Shown here: positions 63,918-64,000 of the stretch, piece after piece
How positions within the stretch are numbered: position 1 is the stretch's first letter
Layout: each line of letters starts with the position of its first letter
Assembly: GCF_028737205.1 (NCBI RefSeq)
Contig: NZ_JAQZAL010000029.1
Coordinates: 1 to 64,000, forward strand
Length of the DNA: 64,000 bases
Direction: 5' to 3'
Origin: Actinomycetospora lutea
GTDB lineage: Bacteria; Actinomycetota; Actinomycetes; Mycobacteriales; Pseudonocardiaceae
The notes under the pieces: model-generated
What the model was told of the DNA's origin: nothing
Seen by the model: only the letters and a program-made list of their open reading frames with translations
Databases searched by the model: none
Program-made: the position numbers and the translations under genes

Positions 63918-63923
63918 AACCTA
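63918..63923 (-). promoter_or_regulatory. -10 box of the tetR gene (leaderless)
   Basis: TAGGTT on the minus strand with 7 nt to GTG 63910. On the plus strand TTGACA (63934-63939) could be the -35 box of the rightward gene, and GCTG-TATT-CAGC beside it a TetR operator. Confidence 0.5.
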
Positions 63924-63970
63924 GCAGATTTGGGTTGACACGCTGTATTCAGCTGCACAGTCTGTCTTCC

Positions 63971-64000
63971 ATGAGACACCATGTTCACTGGAAGTACGAC
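63971..64000 (+). CDS. Start of a rightward gene (partial)
   Basis: ATG 63971 opens a frame (MRHHVHWKYD) that runs off the right edge. Ten residues are too few to identify it. It diverges from the tetR gene across a spacer with a good TTGACA box, which supports a real gene under TetR control. Confidence 0.4.
   Translation, partial: MRHHVHWKYD

Overview
The window is very GC-rich DNA of actinobacterial type, with GTG/GTGA translational coupling, many TAnnnT-N7-start leaderless promoters, a mycofactocin cluster and red-type RuBisCO. A Pseudonocardiales-like soil actinomycete is the best guess. That is inferred from gene content; no rRNA or marker gene is present.

Layout. 0-7 kb: an acyl-CoA ligase, then a leftward block of NDMA-type methanol dehydrogenase (mno), a MoxR ATPase, a VWA protein and a probable mycofactocin methyltransferase (mftM). 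7-11.6 kb: an SDR, GntR and TetR regulators (mftR), and mftABC. 12-21 kb: a Calvin-cycle island (class I aldolase, cbbR, cbbX, cbbS, cbbL, a two-component system, phosphoribulokinase, cbbY). 21-29.7 kb: an Hsp70-like membrane protein and a four-gene, fully overlapping operon led by a Pls/PosA-type single-module peptide synthetase. 30-38.6 kb: a second mycofactocin block (two OYE/FadH-type oxidoreductases, mftE, mftF) plus a MOSC protein. 38.7-46.6 kb: PPDK and a form II CO-dehydrogenase-like molybdenum hydroxylase (coxSLM, coxG). 46.8-53.8 kb: a P1 peptidase, regulators, DNA alkylation repair, moaA/moaD. 53.9-57.7 kb: cell-surface and secreted proteins. 57.9-63.9 kb: a LuxR protein, an acyl-CoA dehydrogenase, and a molybdate regulator with modABC.

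How the genes fit. Mno oxidises methanol or other primary alcohols using NAD(P)H and mycofactocin-type redox cycling. The mft genes make and decorate that cofactor. RuBisCO, phosphoribulokinase, CbbX and CbbY could refix CO2, and the coxSLM enzyme could supply electrons if it oxidises CO, which is unproven for form II. modABC, the TOBE regulator, moaA/moaD and the MOSC protein would support the molybdenum cofactor. PPDK links pyruvate and PEP. The picture is of a C1/trace-gas mixotroph.

Less expected features: the mycofactocin genes are scattered over three places and mftD is absent; repeat elements lie in frame inside mftF, mftC and cbbY; the Pls-type operon has a lysine-like adenylation code; and both accessory proteins of the methanol dehydrogenase carry His-Gly tracts.
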